Shown here: positions 13,450 to 21,418 of the stretch, in pieces
How the letters are laid out: every line of letters starts with the position of its first letter
Position numbering within the stretch: the first letter of the stretch is position 1
The notes under the pieces: model-generated
What the model was told of the DNA's origin: nothing
The model's database searches: none
The model's input: the letters and a program-made list of their open reading frames with translations, nothing else
IMG/VR virus record: IMGVR_UViG_3300015360_000201
Location: 1-23,867 of that record
Reading direction: 5' to 3' (one strand)
Origin: a virus
Length of the DNA: 23,867 nt
Translations under genes and position numbers: made by a program

Positions 13450-16184
13450 TGACTTTCCAAAAGTTTGCAAGCGTTGCGTCGATTGCTTCGGCGACACTCA
13501 CTGAGTCCGGTTCGCTCTCTAAACGGGCGGATAACGCGGCAGAGCGCGGCCATTCCGATCAAAAATCCTACTTCATGGACGGGGCCAGTAAGCTCGATGT
13601 TCGGGCAATCTTGGCCGAAGTTTCCGACAAGTACGCCATTTCCAAAGACCCCTCAGACTACATTTTCGAGGCGATTCGCGCAAATAGCGTCAACGTGCCC
13701 AACGAGAATCATGACGCATTTCATAAAAATGAACTCTTGCGTTTCGACCCTAAGAAAAAGGTAGCCGTCTATCTAACTTACCGAAACAAGGGACACTTTA
13801 TGAACCATGCCGCAAGCGACCCGCTCCGGGCACGTGGCGTCATTTTGGATTCACATTACAATGACGATGCGGCGGCGCTGGAAAACTGCCCTACGTGCAG
13901 TCATCGAACGGCGGAAATCGAACAGCGGGACGCGTCCGGTATTCACTGCGTTGCTTGCGGCACCGTCGTTAAAGACGAATTTGTCGAGATTCTCGTTGCC
14001 GTCGACACTAAAAAAGACCCTGATTTAGCGCGTGGAATTCGTGCCGGCATCCTTAATGCCGGATCGATGGGTTGCAGTTGCTCATCTACGATTTGTAACG
14101 TGTGTGACCATACCGCGCGCACCGTGCACGACTTCTGCGATCATATCAAGTCTGGCGCAAAGGGTTCTTTGTGGCTCGCCGATCGTGACGACGAAGGTCA
14201 TCCAGGCAAGTTCAAACGCGTCAACGCTGACCAAGTTAAGCAGCTCATCAAGGCAGCTAAATTCAGCCCGAAACTAGAGGGACAGCTCATCGACGTTTCT
14301 ATGGTGCTTCCTGGCCATATCGTCCGACGCGCTTTCGAGAACTGTAACGGAGTTGAATTCGACGAGTTTTCTCGAGTCCATCGTCCAGCCGACCCTACCG
14401 CACTTTCGATTGAGATCCTCAAGGCGGCCTCCAGGGCCGACCGCGAACTATCTCTAAAGGAAGAAACTGAACAGCTCATTATTCAAGCAACAATGAAGCG
14501 TTCTGCGTCAAATAAAAATCAGGACTTCTACGCCGTTCGCGTAAATGGAAACGACGAAGATATCCATGTCGCAGCGTCATTGCCCGAGGCAATTGCGGAA
14601 GCCGGTCTCGGTGAACGCGATCGCGGTGAGTATTTCAAGTTCGCTGCGGCGAATAAAATCCGTGCGCTGGCTAAGGCAGTTTCTACGTCAGTCTTAAAGT
14701 CTGCGCAGTATTTGCCTCTTAACGCGGACGTGCAACTTATGATCCCGGACGGGATGCAAGTGCACATGGACCCGCTCAATGCGCAGCCGGGACAGCCGGG
14801 ACAGCCGGGACAGCCGGGACAAGACCCGAACATGATGCCAGGCGAGCAAGAAGTCACGCCTCAAGACCCGACGTTGCAGGACGTCAATAAACAGGAAATG
14901 CAGCAGATGGACACGGAACAGTCTCCGGAAGAGTTCGGCATGCTGCCCCCAGGAGCGAGTCTCGACGAAATTAACGCCGAAGACGAAGGAGAAGAAATGG
15001 AAGAGAAATTTGCCTCAGTTTATGGCGATTTCCAGGTCGAAGTCTCCCCGGATAGTGCGGTTGTGCAGGCTCCGGGCGGTGACATTCTTACTGTGAAGTC
15101 AGCTAGACCACTTAACACGGACGAAGCCAAGATGGCTTTCGGACAAAAAATTATCGCGTCGGTTACGACTGACGGACTCGTGCGCACCGCACTCAAGTTC
15201 AACGGAGACTTTTCGTCTCGTGTTGCGCAGATGTTCGTGGACCTCGCCGAGGACCGACCCTCAATGGGCAATGGCGGAACGCTTGACGGCGATCCTAATC
15301 CCGACATGGTCGAAGGTCGCAAAGAAATGAAATCAGTCGGTCTCGGTGAAGGTATCAATACCTTGGAATCGGATCTCGCTGAAGACCGTAACGGTTTCGA
15401 GAATACGACTCTCTCCTCGCGTGAGACTGATCTCGCGGATGAAGTTGAAGAGATGTCAGCTCAAGACAGCGGCACGGAAGAAAATGACCTCACGGAAAAG
15501 CACGATCCGCTTGCCAAGAGTTCGATCGACAATCCGAAACGTGACTTTGCAGCGAAGGCCGCGGCCAAGGTTGCCGAGGAGCGCGTTCGCAAATTGTATG
15601 CTTCACGGCTCGAGAAGCAGGCGGCGGAGTTCGCTCTTGAGCGTGTAGCCCTCGAGAAGACTCTTGTCGACCGTTTTGCTCGCGCCCTCAAGGTTGCTGC
15701 TAAACGTCGCGCTCGCAATGTCGAAGAGTCGCCCCTCAAGGCGTCCGTTCTCGACTCCCTTACTGTTACGCGTCCGATTGGAGTCGTGGCAGGTACAGGC
15801 GAGGAACTCGAATGGCGGGCATTGGACGACGGCCTCGCGCTCCATTTAATTGAAGCTGCCTGGGCACAAAGTGCGGACGAAGAGATCGACTCTCTTATCA
15901 CTCGTGCGGCCGAACTGCTGAATTACGACGATAAATATCTCGTTAGTGCAGAGGCCGATTTGAAAAAACATGCGGCTTATATCCCTGAAGTTACTTCGGT
16001 AGCTCAGTTGGAACCAGTAGATGAATTCTCGACGCGTAGCGCGTCAATGCGACAAGATTTGTCGCGTGGAAACTTAGACCTTGCATCCTCGCCGATTGAC
16101 GTTGATGCAAGACAGTCCTTCAGGTCTCAAATTCGTGATGCCTTAGGTCAGAACTCAGTCAATCAGCTAATTTCGGCCGAATAA
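13449..16184 (+). CDS. Putative prohead protease fused to scaffold/structural region
   Basis: A 911-residue protein. Residues about 75-330 match the head-maturation protease-like proteins of large phages: VNVPNENHDAFHKNEL, a histidine in GHFMNH (His120), DPLRARGVILDSHYND, EILVAVDTKKDPDLARGI, and GSMGCSCSSTICNVCDHTA followed by DFCDHI, closing with RPADPTAL. His120 and Ser206 are the likely catalytic pair by analogy with HK97-type prohead proteases; this is inference. A CPTC...CVAC zinc-ribbon-like insert (147-170) and a second Cys cluster (209-230) are present. The rest is acidic and helical with a QPG repeat, as expected for a scaffolding part removed during maturation. It sits directly before the decoration and major capsid genes. 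Confidence 0.7.
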   Translation: MTFQKFASVASIASATLTESGSLSKRADNAAERGHSDQKSYFMDGASKLDVRAILAEVSDKYAISKDPSDYIFEAIRANSVNVPNENHDAFHKNELLRFDPKKKVAVYLTYRNKGHFMNHAASDPLRARGVILDSHYNDDAAALENCPTCSHRTAEIEQRDASGIHCVACGTVVKDEFVEILVAVDTKKDPDLARGIRAGILNAGSMGCSCSSTICNVCDHTARTVHDFCDHIKSGAKGSLWLADRDDEGHPGKFKRVNADQVKQLIKAAKFSPKLEGQLIDVSMVLPGHIVRRAFENCNGVEFDEFSRVHRPADPTALSIEILKAASRADRELSLKEETEQLIIQATMKRSASNKNQDFYAVRVNGNDEDIHVAASLPEAIAEAGLGERDRGEYFKFAAANKIRALAKAVSTSVLKSAQYLPLNADVQLMIPDGMQVHMDPLNAQPGQPGQPGQPGQDPNMMPGEQEVTPQDPTLQDVNKQEMQQMDTEQSPEEFGMLPPGASLDEINAEDEGEEMEEKFASVYGDFQVEVSPDSAVVQAPGGDILTVKSARPLNTDEAKMAFGQKIIASVTTDGLVRTALKFNGDFSSRVAQMFVDLAEDRPSMGNGGTLDGDPNPDMVEGRKEMKSVGLGEGINTLESDLAEDRNGFENTTLSSRETDLADEVEEMSAQDSGTEENDLTEKHDPLAKSSIDNPKRDFAAKAAAKVAEERVRKLYASRLEKQAAEFALERVALEKTLVDRFARALKVAAKRRARNVEESPLKASVLDSLTVTRPIGVVAGTGEELEWRALDDGLALHLIEAAWAQSADEEIDSLITRAAELLNYDDKYLVSAEADLKKHAAYIPEVTSVAQLEPVDEFSTRSASMRQDLSRGNLDLASSPIDVDARQSFRSQIRDALGQNSVNQLISAE
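14784..14819 (+). repeat. Four tandem 9-bp CAGCCGGGA units
   Basis: Four identical in-frame copies encode Q-P-G four times (residues 446-457 of the protease/scaffold protein). They form a flexible linker between the protease half and the acidic helical half. Perfect identity at the DNA level suggests recent expansion by slippage. Confidence 0.95.
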
Positions 16185-16213
16185 GCCGGAACATAAGGAA
16201 GGAATAATTACAA

Positions 16214-17002
16214 ATGGGTCACACCAATAGCGGTACTCGACTGTCTGCATTCCAGACTCAGGCTTATCCGACTGGTCTGGATCGTCATCGCTGCAAGCTT
16301 GGCGTTCAACTTGGAACTTGGAAGGCGGGCAATTCTGCCACTTTCCGTGAAGGCGCTCCCGTCATGCTTAACAGCGCTGGCGAGGTCGTTCTTTTTGACG
16401 CGGCGAACGGTTCAACACTCTTGGGTGTTGCGCTTGCCGGCAAAGATTCAACTCAATACTCGATCGTTATCGACGAGGCCGTTACTTTCGGCACTTCGAC
16501 GGCGCTCAAGACTCTCGATCATCCGAACATCTCGGCATCTTCACTCGTTGTTCGCAGCGCAGTGGAAGGTGGCGGAACTGTTTATACGATCACGACTGAC
16601 TACACTGTCAACTTGACGAACGGCACTATCACTCACGTGGAAGCCGGCATCGACGAGGAAGCACCTGTCTATGTCAGTTACAAATGGCAACTCCTCGAGT
16701 CGGCTTACGCCAGCTCAATGGGACGGCCGTTTCACTTGTCGAATGACGCTGTAACTTATGCCGGTGGCGCTCTCGCCGTCGCGCAGGGTGCAGGCGGCGT
16801 GAAGATTTTCACGATGGAATACGACGCGGATCAAATCTACTCGCTTACTGGCGCGACCTCAAACGTCTACGCCAATACAGGAGGTCTCTTCACGAGCGCG
16901 GCGTCCAGTGCGAAGCTTTGCGGTAAGGTGACCAAAGTTCCCTCGAACTCTGACCCTTTCCTCGGAATTGACTTTATCGGTCAAGTGGCTGCCAACAGCT
17001 AA
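16214..17002 (+). CDS. Putative capsid decoration / head fibre protein
   Basis: A 262-residue beta-rich protein with few charged clusters. The N-terminal part contains EGAPVMLNSAGEVVLFDAANGSTLLGVALAG, the alternating pattern seen in capsid decoration proteins. A middle domain with TVYTITTDYTVNLTNGTITHVEAG and APVYVSYKWQ resembles a beta-sandwich found repeatedly in phage head proteins. It starts at ATG 16214, 10 bases after a strong AAGGAAGGA, and sits just upstream of the major capsid gene, the usual place for decoration proteins. Both neighbouring ribosome binding sites are strong, fitting an abundant virion protein. The exact family is not assigned. Confidence 0.7.
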   Translation: MGHTNSGTRLSAFQTQAYPTGLDRHRCKLGVQLGTWKAGNSATFREGAPVMLNSAGEVVLFDAANGSTLLGVALAGKDSTQYSIVIDEAVTFGTSTALKTLDHPNISASSLVVRSAVEGGGTVYTITTDYTVNLTNGTITHVEAGIDEEAPVYVSYKWQLLESAYASSMGRPFHLSNDAVTYAGGALAVAQGAGGVKIFTMEYDADQIYSLTGATSNVYANTGGLFTSAASSAKLCGKVTKVPSNSDPFLGIDFIGQVAANS

Positions 17003-17028
17003 TTAACAGAAGGAGAATAATAGATATT

Positions 17029-18192
17029 ATGAAATTCGTAAATCCAAAAAATCCCCTTCGTAAGCCTGCTGTCGGCGTTCCGACACAGATATCGAAGGTT
17101 GCGTCTCGACGGGACGAAGTCAATTTCGACGAGACCGGCACCCTCAACCCTAAGAAGGTTGTCGGCAAGACCGCTCACGGCGAATTGCTACGTTCCAATG
17201 AGCGTATGTATGACAAGAACGGCGAATCGAATACGTCAAACAACAAGGAAGCTTTCGCGCAAGCGGCGCACCTGTTGTCCAGCGTCTCTCGTGATGCGTT
17301 CTCACGCACTGCGACTAAGCAGGAAGTAGACAAGAAGCGTCAAGTTCTCGCGGCGGCTATGAGCGATCGTAGCGGCGAAGGCTTCGCGATGGTTGCGGAA
17401 GAGATGGCCGGCACGATTAAATCTCGTATCGACTATCAGGGTTGGATTCGTCAACTCTTCAAGAACCGCACCCTTGGTCAGAATGAACTCTGGCGTGTCC
17501 AGAAGGACGTTCGTTCGGCCGCTTTCGTTACTGCCCCCGGTGGTCAGGGCGTCGAGTCGGTTCTTCGTGGCGAGTGGATTCTCCCTCCGGAGAGCATGAT
17601 TACTGCGTTCGTCGAAGTCGACATGAACGAAATCTATCAGAGCAATTTTGACTTGCTCGAACGTGGTGCGGATACGGCGCGTCAGTCGATCTCTCTTGAG
17701 GAAGACAAGCGCGGTCTCGCGGTTATTGATGCAGTTTCGTTGGCGGGGGATAACGCGGTTTCCACGTTCTCCAGCGTCTCGATTTCTGTCCTCGAGAACT
17801 TGCGTTATCAGGTCGAACAGCACTCATTGATCGTAGACAAGTTCTTGATCAATCGTTCGGAACTTTCGGACATGCTCATCAACATGAGCGGTTCGGTTGA
17901 TCCTGTCACTCAGCGCGAGTGGACACTTGCCGGTTACGCCGCGACATATTTGGGAACAGATATTCTCGTGACGAGCGGCATGTATAACGAAGTGACGGTT
18001 CCTGCCGGCACGATTTACGCTGTTACCGCTCCCGATTATCTCGGCGAGATGGGTATCCGTATCGAGCTTTTCAGCGAACCGTACAACATGCTTCCGAACA
18101 AGATGTTCCACAAGGGCATCGGCTTCGCGGAGAAGGTTGGCTTCGTGTGCCCGAACGGCGGCAAGCCCGTCGCTAAGGCCGTGAAGATTTAA
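17029..18192 (+). CDS. Major capsid protein (HK97-fold type)
   Basis: A 387-residue protein with the layout of an HK97-fold capsid subunit. A charged N-arm/delta-like region of about 110 residues is followed by a helical region and an E-loop-like stretch (IRQLFKNRTLGQNELWRVQKDV, about 140-160). The core helices and P-domain follow, ending in the beta strands GIRIELFSEPYNMLPNKMFHKGIGFAEKVGFVCPNGGK. DKFLINRSELSDML and GYAATYLGTDILVTSGMYNE are typical of this group. AAGGAG lies 13 bases before the ATG. It follows the protease/scaffold and decoration genes and is followed by a strongly structured spacer. Confidence 0.88.
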   Translation: MKFVNPKNPLRKPAVGVPTQISKVASRRDEVNFDETGTLNPKKVVGKTAHGELLRSNERMYDKNGESNTSNNKEAFAQAAHLLSSVSRDAFSRTATKQEVDKKRQVLAAAMSDRSGEGFAMVAEEMAGTIKSRIDYQGWIRQLFKNRTLGQNELWRVQKDVRSAAFVTAPGGQGVESVLRGEWILPPESMITAFVEVDMNEIYQSNFDLLERGADTARQSISLEEDKRGLAVIDAVSLAGDNAVSTFSSVSISVLENLRYQVEQHSLIVDKFLINRSELSDMLINMSGSVDPVTQREWTLAGYAATYLGTDILVTSGMYNEVTVPAGTIYAVTAPDYLGEMGIRIELFSEPYNMLPNKMFHKGIGFAEKVGFVCPNGGKPVAKAVKI

Positions 18193-18194
18193 GT

Positions 18195-18287
18195 AGTCTC
18201 GGTTACTTAGACTGAAGTAGAGTTAGCGTTGACGAAATCTCGAAAGAGACGCAATCAACGCTAACTCGATCGTCTGTCTAAGACAGA
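18195..18287 (+). terminator. Triple-hairpin structured region after the capsid gene
   Basis: Three inverted repeats follow the capsid stop. AGTCT/AGACT is at 18195-18199/18209-18213. A perfect 13-base stem GAGTTAGCGTTGA/TCAACGCTAACTC is at 18220-18232/18255-18267, with an inner TCTC-GAAA-GAGA hairpin in its loop. TCTGTC-TAA-GACAGA is at 18273-18287. Only short AT-rich bases follow, with no T-run, so this may be a factor-dependent or bidirectional terminator, or a 3' stabilising structure for the abundant capsid message. Confidence 0.7.
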
Positions 18288-18372
18288 TAAATTGAGGTCG
18301 GGGTTCGTATTCCTCGCGCCTGAACAAGAAATGAATACGAGCGCAACCGGGTCCGCTAACCCGAGGCATAGA

Positions 18373-19284
18373 ATGAATTCCATTGTCGTCCTTGACGCCC
18401 GCTCAAAATTTATCGAGAACGTGGCTCCGGCAGTCGCGAGATTTGCACTCAAGCAAGGTTTCGCAACAATACACACGCAAGACCCGTTTACTATTCAACT
18501 TGTTGAAGGCGTCGAAAAATGCCCTAAACCTGTTGACTCTCGCGTCAAGGCGCCTATAGAAATCATTCGCATACAGGGAAATATGAACAACAACCAAGTC
18601 ACGAATTCTATCAGCTTCGAGGATTTTTTTGAACGTGTTGACCGTGCGAACGGCGGCGACGGTCTCGTCTACGCGCGCTCCACGCATCCGCAAGGCTATG
18701 ACGTTATTCTCGGCGAACTTTACGACGCGTCAGGCAAGCATGCGCGAAAGTTTCCTCCGATTAAACGCGATCCAGTGCTTCTCACGAAGACGGCACGGCT
18801 TGCTGTTTTGCGCGACCACGGCGACTTGATGGAAATGGTGCAAAAGGGCGCTATCCAACTTATGTCGTCCTCGGAAGCACTTGCATTTTTCGGCCGTAAG
18901 TCTGAAATCACGGGCGTGCCTATCGAAGAATTGATTCGAGATGCCGAACAGGCGTCACAGAAGGCGGCTTCACACTCTCCGGGAAGCGTCACAGTCGACG
19001 AAAAACTCAAGGTCGGTGCCGGCAGTGCGCCAGCCGTCTCGATTGAGGCGGTCATTTCTCCGCGGGTTATGAACTTTGTGGCCGGCCTTAGCGCGGAACT
19101 AGACGACAACCTGCGTACGCCTGAGAAGGCGGCGGCGGTGAAGTTTGCTGACATGATCGACAACCTTTCGAGCGACGAACTCTCGTATATTCAGGCCCAC
19201 GGCTACTACCCCTCGATCCGCAAGAAGGCATCGGCACGGTTTGACGAAATGCAAATCGCCAAGTCGCCGAAAATGGATGAATAA
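18373..19284 (+). CDS. Hypothetical protein downstream of the capsid gene
   Basis: A 303-residue protein from ATG 18373, chosen because GAGG lies 6 bases upstream. In-frame upstream candidates (TTG 18292, ATG 18331) have no ribosome binding site and would start close to a hairpin. The N-terminal 70 residues are alpha/beta (MNSIVVLDARSKFIENVAP...), a Ser/Gly/Val linker lies near residues 200-225, and the C-terminal 80 residues are helical (DDNLRTPEKAAAVKFADMI...). No transmembrane segment or family signature is seen. A head-completion or connector role would fit its place after the capsid gene, but this is only positional inference. Its stop overlaps the next small ORF (TAATG). Confidence 0.7.
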   Translation: MNSIVVLDARSKFIENVAPAVARFALKQGFATIHTQDPFTIQLVEGVEKCPKPVDSRVKAPIEIIRIQGNMNNNQVTNSISFEDFFERVDRANGGDGLVYARSTHPQGYDVILGELYDASGKHARKFPPIKRDPVLLTKTARLAVLRDHGDLMEMVQKGAIQLMSSSEALAFFGRKSEITGVPIEELIRDAEQASQKAASHSPGSVTVDEKLKVGAGSAPAVSIEAVISPRVMNFVAGLSAELDDNLRTPEKAAAVKFADMIDNLSSDELSYIQAHGYYPSIRKKASARFDEMQIAKSPKMDE

Positions 19285-19376
19285 TGCTCACATTTGCCCG
19301 AGAATTTGACCTGTTTCTGGCCACTCATGGGGAGCTTCTGACGGTCGTCCTCCTCAATCTGGCATCGGCCCTGTAG
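19284..19376 (+). CDS. Possible 30-residue hydrophobic peptide
   Basis: A short ORF whose ATG shares one base with the preceding TAA (TAATG), the same coupling arrangement used at 13449. The product (MLTFAREFDLFL...) has a Leu/Val/Ala-rich second half, ELLTVVLLNLASAL, that could be a short membrane or amphipathic helix. It directly precedes the holin-like gene. It may be a real lysis-related micropeptide or a by-product of translational coupling. Confidence 0.35.
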   Translation: MLTFAREFDLFLATHGELLTVVLLNLASAL

Positions 19377-19415
19377 CATCTAGCCAACTAGAGCGACTCG
19401 TTCACTATTTTGGCT

Positions 19416-19778
19416 ATGAAGAGCACTAAAAAGCTTAAATTTTGGCGGGGCGCCGCAACCACGGTGGCTCTAGGTCTTGCGCCTTGGGCAGTATTTGCCG
19501 CGGGCGGAGCGACATTGTTGGCTACGATTGTCCTGAGTGTCATCGCACTTGCGGGCGCCATCGGAAACTGGGCGGACTCAGAGCTGTCCGAAGCCATGAC
19601 GGCACGGTCGGAAAAGTCACAGCTTAGGGAGGCCATTGCAAGTGATTGCGAGGCCGGTAAATCGAAGCAGCGCGCGGCGTCAGACGTCAAGCCTAATAAA
19701 AGTGACATCAGTGACTCCGAAACGCCGAGAAGACGCCCGGTGCCCCGCACGAAATCTAACAAGGGCAAGAAGGAATGA
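19416..19778 (+). CDS. Putative holin (two transmembrane segments)
   Basis: A 120-residue membrane protein from ATG 19416 (a TTG two codons upstream is less likely). A basic N-terminus (MKSTKKLKFWRG) is followed by two adjacent hydrophobic segments (about 13-30 and 32-50) split by a Gly-Gly turn. A long, highly charged, basic C-terminal tail ends in many Lys and Arg. This is the layout of class II holins, which open the inner membrane to time lysis. Position supports it: it heads a group of membrane proteins around a lysozyme gene. Its stop overlaps the next ATG by four bases (ATGA). Holins are not conserved in sequence, so the call rests on topology and context. Confidence 0.55.
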   Translation: MKSTKKLKFWRGAATTVALGLAPWAVFAAGGATLLATIVLSVIALAGAIGNWADSELSEAMTARSEKSQLREAIASDCEAGKSKQRAASDVKPNKSDISDSETPRRRPVPRTKSNKGKKE

Positions 19779-20089
19779 TGAAGTGGCTATGGCCTACCCT
19801 CGTAGTATCAGGTGTAGTTTGCCTGGTGGTGCTCTATTGGGCGACACGTAATAAAAAACTTGCGGCGATTGCGGTAGACGTTATTGAGAACCTGCACGCG
19901 CCACATATCCGTCATTTGCAGTCGAAGAGTGACGAGCTGACAGTGGACTTGAAATCGAATGCGGCGGAGGTGCGTAAGCTCAACGCTGAGGTCGCAAATA
20001 GGAAAGCCGAAATTGCCGCGGTGTATTCGATGACCGATTTATCCGCGGCCGATGTCAAGAAACGCATTGACAAGCTGCGGCTCAAGTAG
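19775..20089 (+). CDS. Membrane-anchored coiled-coil protein (i-spanin-like)
   Basis: A 104-residue protein (103 if the second ATG at 19778 is used). One N-terminal transmembrane segment (about residues 5-23, WLWPTLVVSGVVCLVVLYW) is followed by a basic stop-transfer TRNKK. A coiled-coil region (LQSKSDELTVDLKSNAAEVRKLNAEVANRKAEI, about 48-80 as heptads) and a charged C-terminus complete it. This matches inner-membrane spanin subunits (Rz-like) but also antiholin-type proteins. It overlaps the holin-like gene by four bases. No lipoprotein partner (Rz1-type) is nested inside it. Confidence in a lysis role is moderate, in spanin identity lower. Confidence 0.5.
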   Translation: MMKWLWPTLVVSGVVCLVVLYWATRNKKLAAIAVDVIENLHAPHIRHLQSKSDELTVDLKSNAAEVRKLNAEVANRKAEIAAVYSMTDLSAADVKKRIDKLRLK

Positions 20090-20119
20090 AGAGCGCGGAG
20101 CAGTGACGCCGAGTGAACT

Positions 20120-20536
20120 ATGCCCGCACCTAAATTACTCAGTTGTTTGCTTATTTCGATACTATTGCACGTACCAAGTCGTGCGTACGCAGATAACTCT
20201 ATCGTACTCGAACATGAGGGTAAGGAGTGGAACTGTCTTGAGCCGAAAGACGCGCTCTCTTTAACCTTGCAGGCCGAGTTGTCGGGCTCGCAGCACGCGT
20301 TGATCGAGGCGCTCAAATTGACTGTGCACACTTCTACGCGTGCGCTTGCGGTGGAGCGCGAACTGGTCTTAGCGGAACGCGCCCGCGGTGACGACTTTAA
20401 GTCACGTCTCGCGGAGGTCGCCGAAGAAAGTATTATGGGCGAGCCGGAATTTTGGGCGGCGGTGGGCGGGGTTCTCGTGACGGGTGTAGTTCTCGGCTTC
20501 GCTCTTGGAAATGGTAACGTAACGGTGGTAAAATAA
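20120..20536 (+). CDS. Exported protein with C-terminal membrane anchor (u-spanin-like layout)
   Basis: A 138-residue protein with a signal peptide (about 1-24, cleavage expected after AYA) and a periplasmic helical/coiled-coil region (about 42-105). A C-terminal transmembrane segment (about 112-130, AAVGGVLVTGVVLGFALG) leaves a short tail. This end-to-end layout recalls single-chain u-spanins that bridge outer and inner membranes. However, the only early Cys (LLSC, Cys9) is too close to the N-terminus to be a normal lipobox, so outer-membrane lipid anchoring is doubtful. It lies between the coiled-coil membrane protein and the lysozyme, one base before the latter's ATG. Confidence 0.5.
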   Translation: MPAPKLLSCLLISILLHVPSRAYADNSIVLEHEGKEWNCLEPKDALSLTLQAELSGSQHALIEALKLTVHTSTRALAVERELVLAERARGDDFKSRLAEVAEESIMGEPEFWAAVGGVLVTGVVLGFALGNGNVTVVK

Positions 20537-20537
20537 A

Positions 20538-21047
20538 ATGTCTGTCGCTAACGCTAGACTAGCGCTCAAACGCGTACTTAAAATGAAACCGCACGTCGTT
20601 AAATACGCGGCACAATACGGCTTTCGACCTTCTTTGATCGCGGCTATCATTTGTCGCGAGACCGCCGCACTCGACATGTACTGTTTTCCGCCCCCGAAAG
20701 GTAAATTGGGCGACGGCGGGCATGGAGCAGGTCCAATGCAGATCGATGATCGCTCCTTCCCGGCGTGGCACAAAGACTGGTCTGCGGGTAAATTGTCTCT
20801 CGAGAGCGGAATAGAGAAGGGATGCGAAGTTCTCTCTTTGAAGTTGAAAGAGGTCACGAAAGCTTTTCCTAACGCTCCACACGTCGATTTACTCCGTTAT
20901 GCCGTAGCTGCGTACAACTCGGGCCTAGGCGGGGTCAGAAAGTCACTGTCGCAAGGTACGGACCCTGACGCGCGTACGACGAGCAAAAACTATTCGGCGG
21001 ACGTATTAGAGATGGCTACATTTCTAAGTGGCCATTTCGACTCGTAA
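20538..21047 (+). CDS. Goose-type lysozyme / lytic transglycosylase-like endolysin
   Basis: A 169-residue muralytic enzyme of the lysozyme superfamily. PSLIAAIICRETAALD places the catalytic Glu at residue 41. A Gly-rich loop GDGGHGAGPMQIDDRSFPAW (59-78) contains the GPMQI substrate-cleft motif, and RYAVAAYNSGLGGV (120-133) is the characteristic AYNSG segment. A late YSAD helix ends the fold. These match goose-type (GH23) lysozymes and SLT-type transglycosylases that cut between MurNAc and GlcNAc in peptidoglycan. There is no signal peptide or membrane anchor, so it should depend on the holin for access to the wall. ATG 20538 follows the preceding stop by one base. Confidence 0.88.
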   Translation: MSVANARLALKRVLKMKPHVVKYAAQYGFRPSLIAAIICRETAALDMYCFPPPKGKLGDGGHGAGPMQIDDRSFPAWHKDWSAGKLSLESGIEKGCEVLSLKLKEVTKAFPNAPHVDLLRYAVAAYNSGLGGVRKSLSQGTDPDARTTSKNYSADVLEMATFLSGHFDS

Positions 21048-21070
21048 TCTGTCGCATTATTTTTTATACC

Positions 21071-21367
21071 ATGATTGCATCGTTCAAACGTTTCGGGACT
21101 TGGTTAAATTCAGGACCTATCGCCCCTTGGGCAATTGCCGTTCTGACAGCGGTGTACTTCTATGCGCGAGCCGAAGTTACTGTCTCGGCCCAAGGAGATG
21201 CGTTGCGGCAACTGCAAACTCAACACTCCGTCGACAATGTTGTCATTAAAGCCTATCACGACAGAGACATGGATATCCTTCGCGCGGAAGTTCTTCGGCG
21301 TCTCGATTCCATTGAACGTAAACTAGACTCGGTCGATCAGTGGTCTAACCCGCGCAGGCATAAATAA
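21071..21367 (+). CDS. Small anchored coiled-coil protein, end of lysis cassette
   Basis: A 98-residue protein with one transmembrane segment (about 17-33, IAPWAIAVLTAVYFYA) and a heptad-bearing C-terminal region (DMDILRAEVLRRLDSIERKLDSVDQW, about 67-92). The layout is similar to the anchored coiled-coil protein at 19775-20089. Such proteins occur near phage lysis genes as spanin-like or holin-accessory factors, but there is no diagnostic motif. A T-rich stretch lies upstream of the ATG and no clear ribosome binding site is seen. Confidence 0.5.
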   Translation: MIASFKRFGTWLNSGPIAPWAIAVLTAVYFYARAEVTVSAQGDALRQLQTQHSVDNVVIKAYHDRDMDILRAEVLRRLDSIERKLDSVDQWSNPRRHK

Positions 21368-21418
21368 ATCGCGGTTCGGCAGCCCTCTTCAGGTCGGCAA
21401 GGAAAAAATTAAAACTCT

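Noticed and set aside
14784-14819. Short tandem repeats as a possible CRISPR array
   Set aside because: The units are contiguous 9-mers with no spacers and encode an in-frame QPG linker.
17302-17823. Antisense 173-codon open frame opposite the capsid gene
   Set aside because: It is fully overlapped by a confidently identified capsid gene and has no ribosome binding site or recognisable domain.
18292-18372. TTG 18292 or ATG 18331 as start of the gene after the capsid gene
   Set aside because: Neither has a ribosome binding site, whereas ATG 18373 has GAGG at 6 bases.
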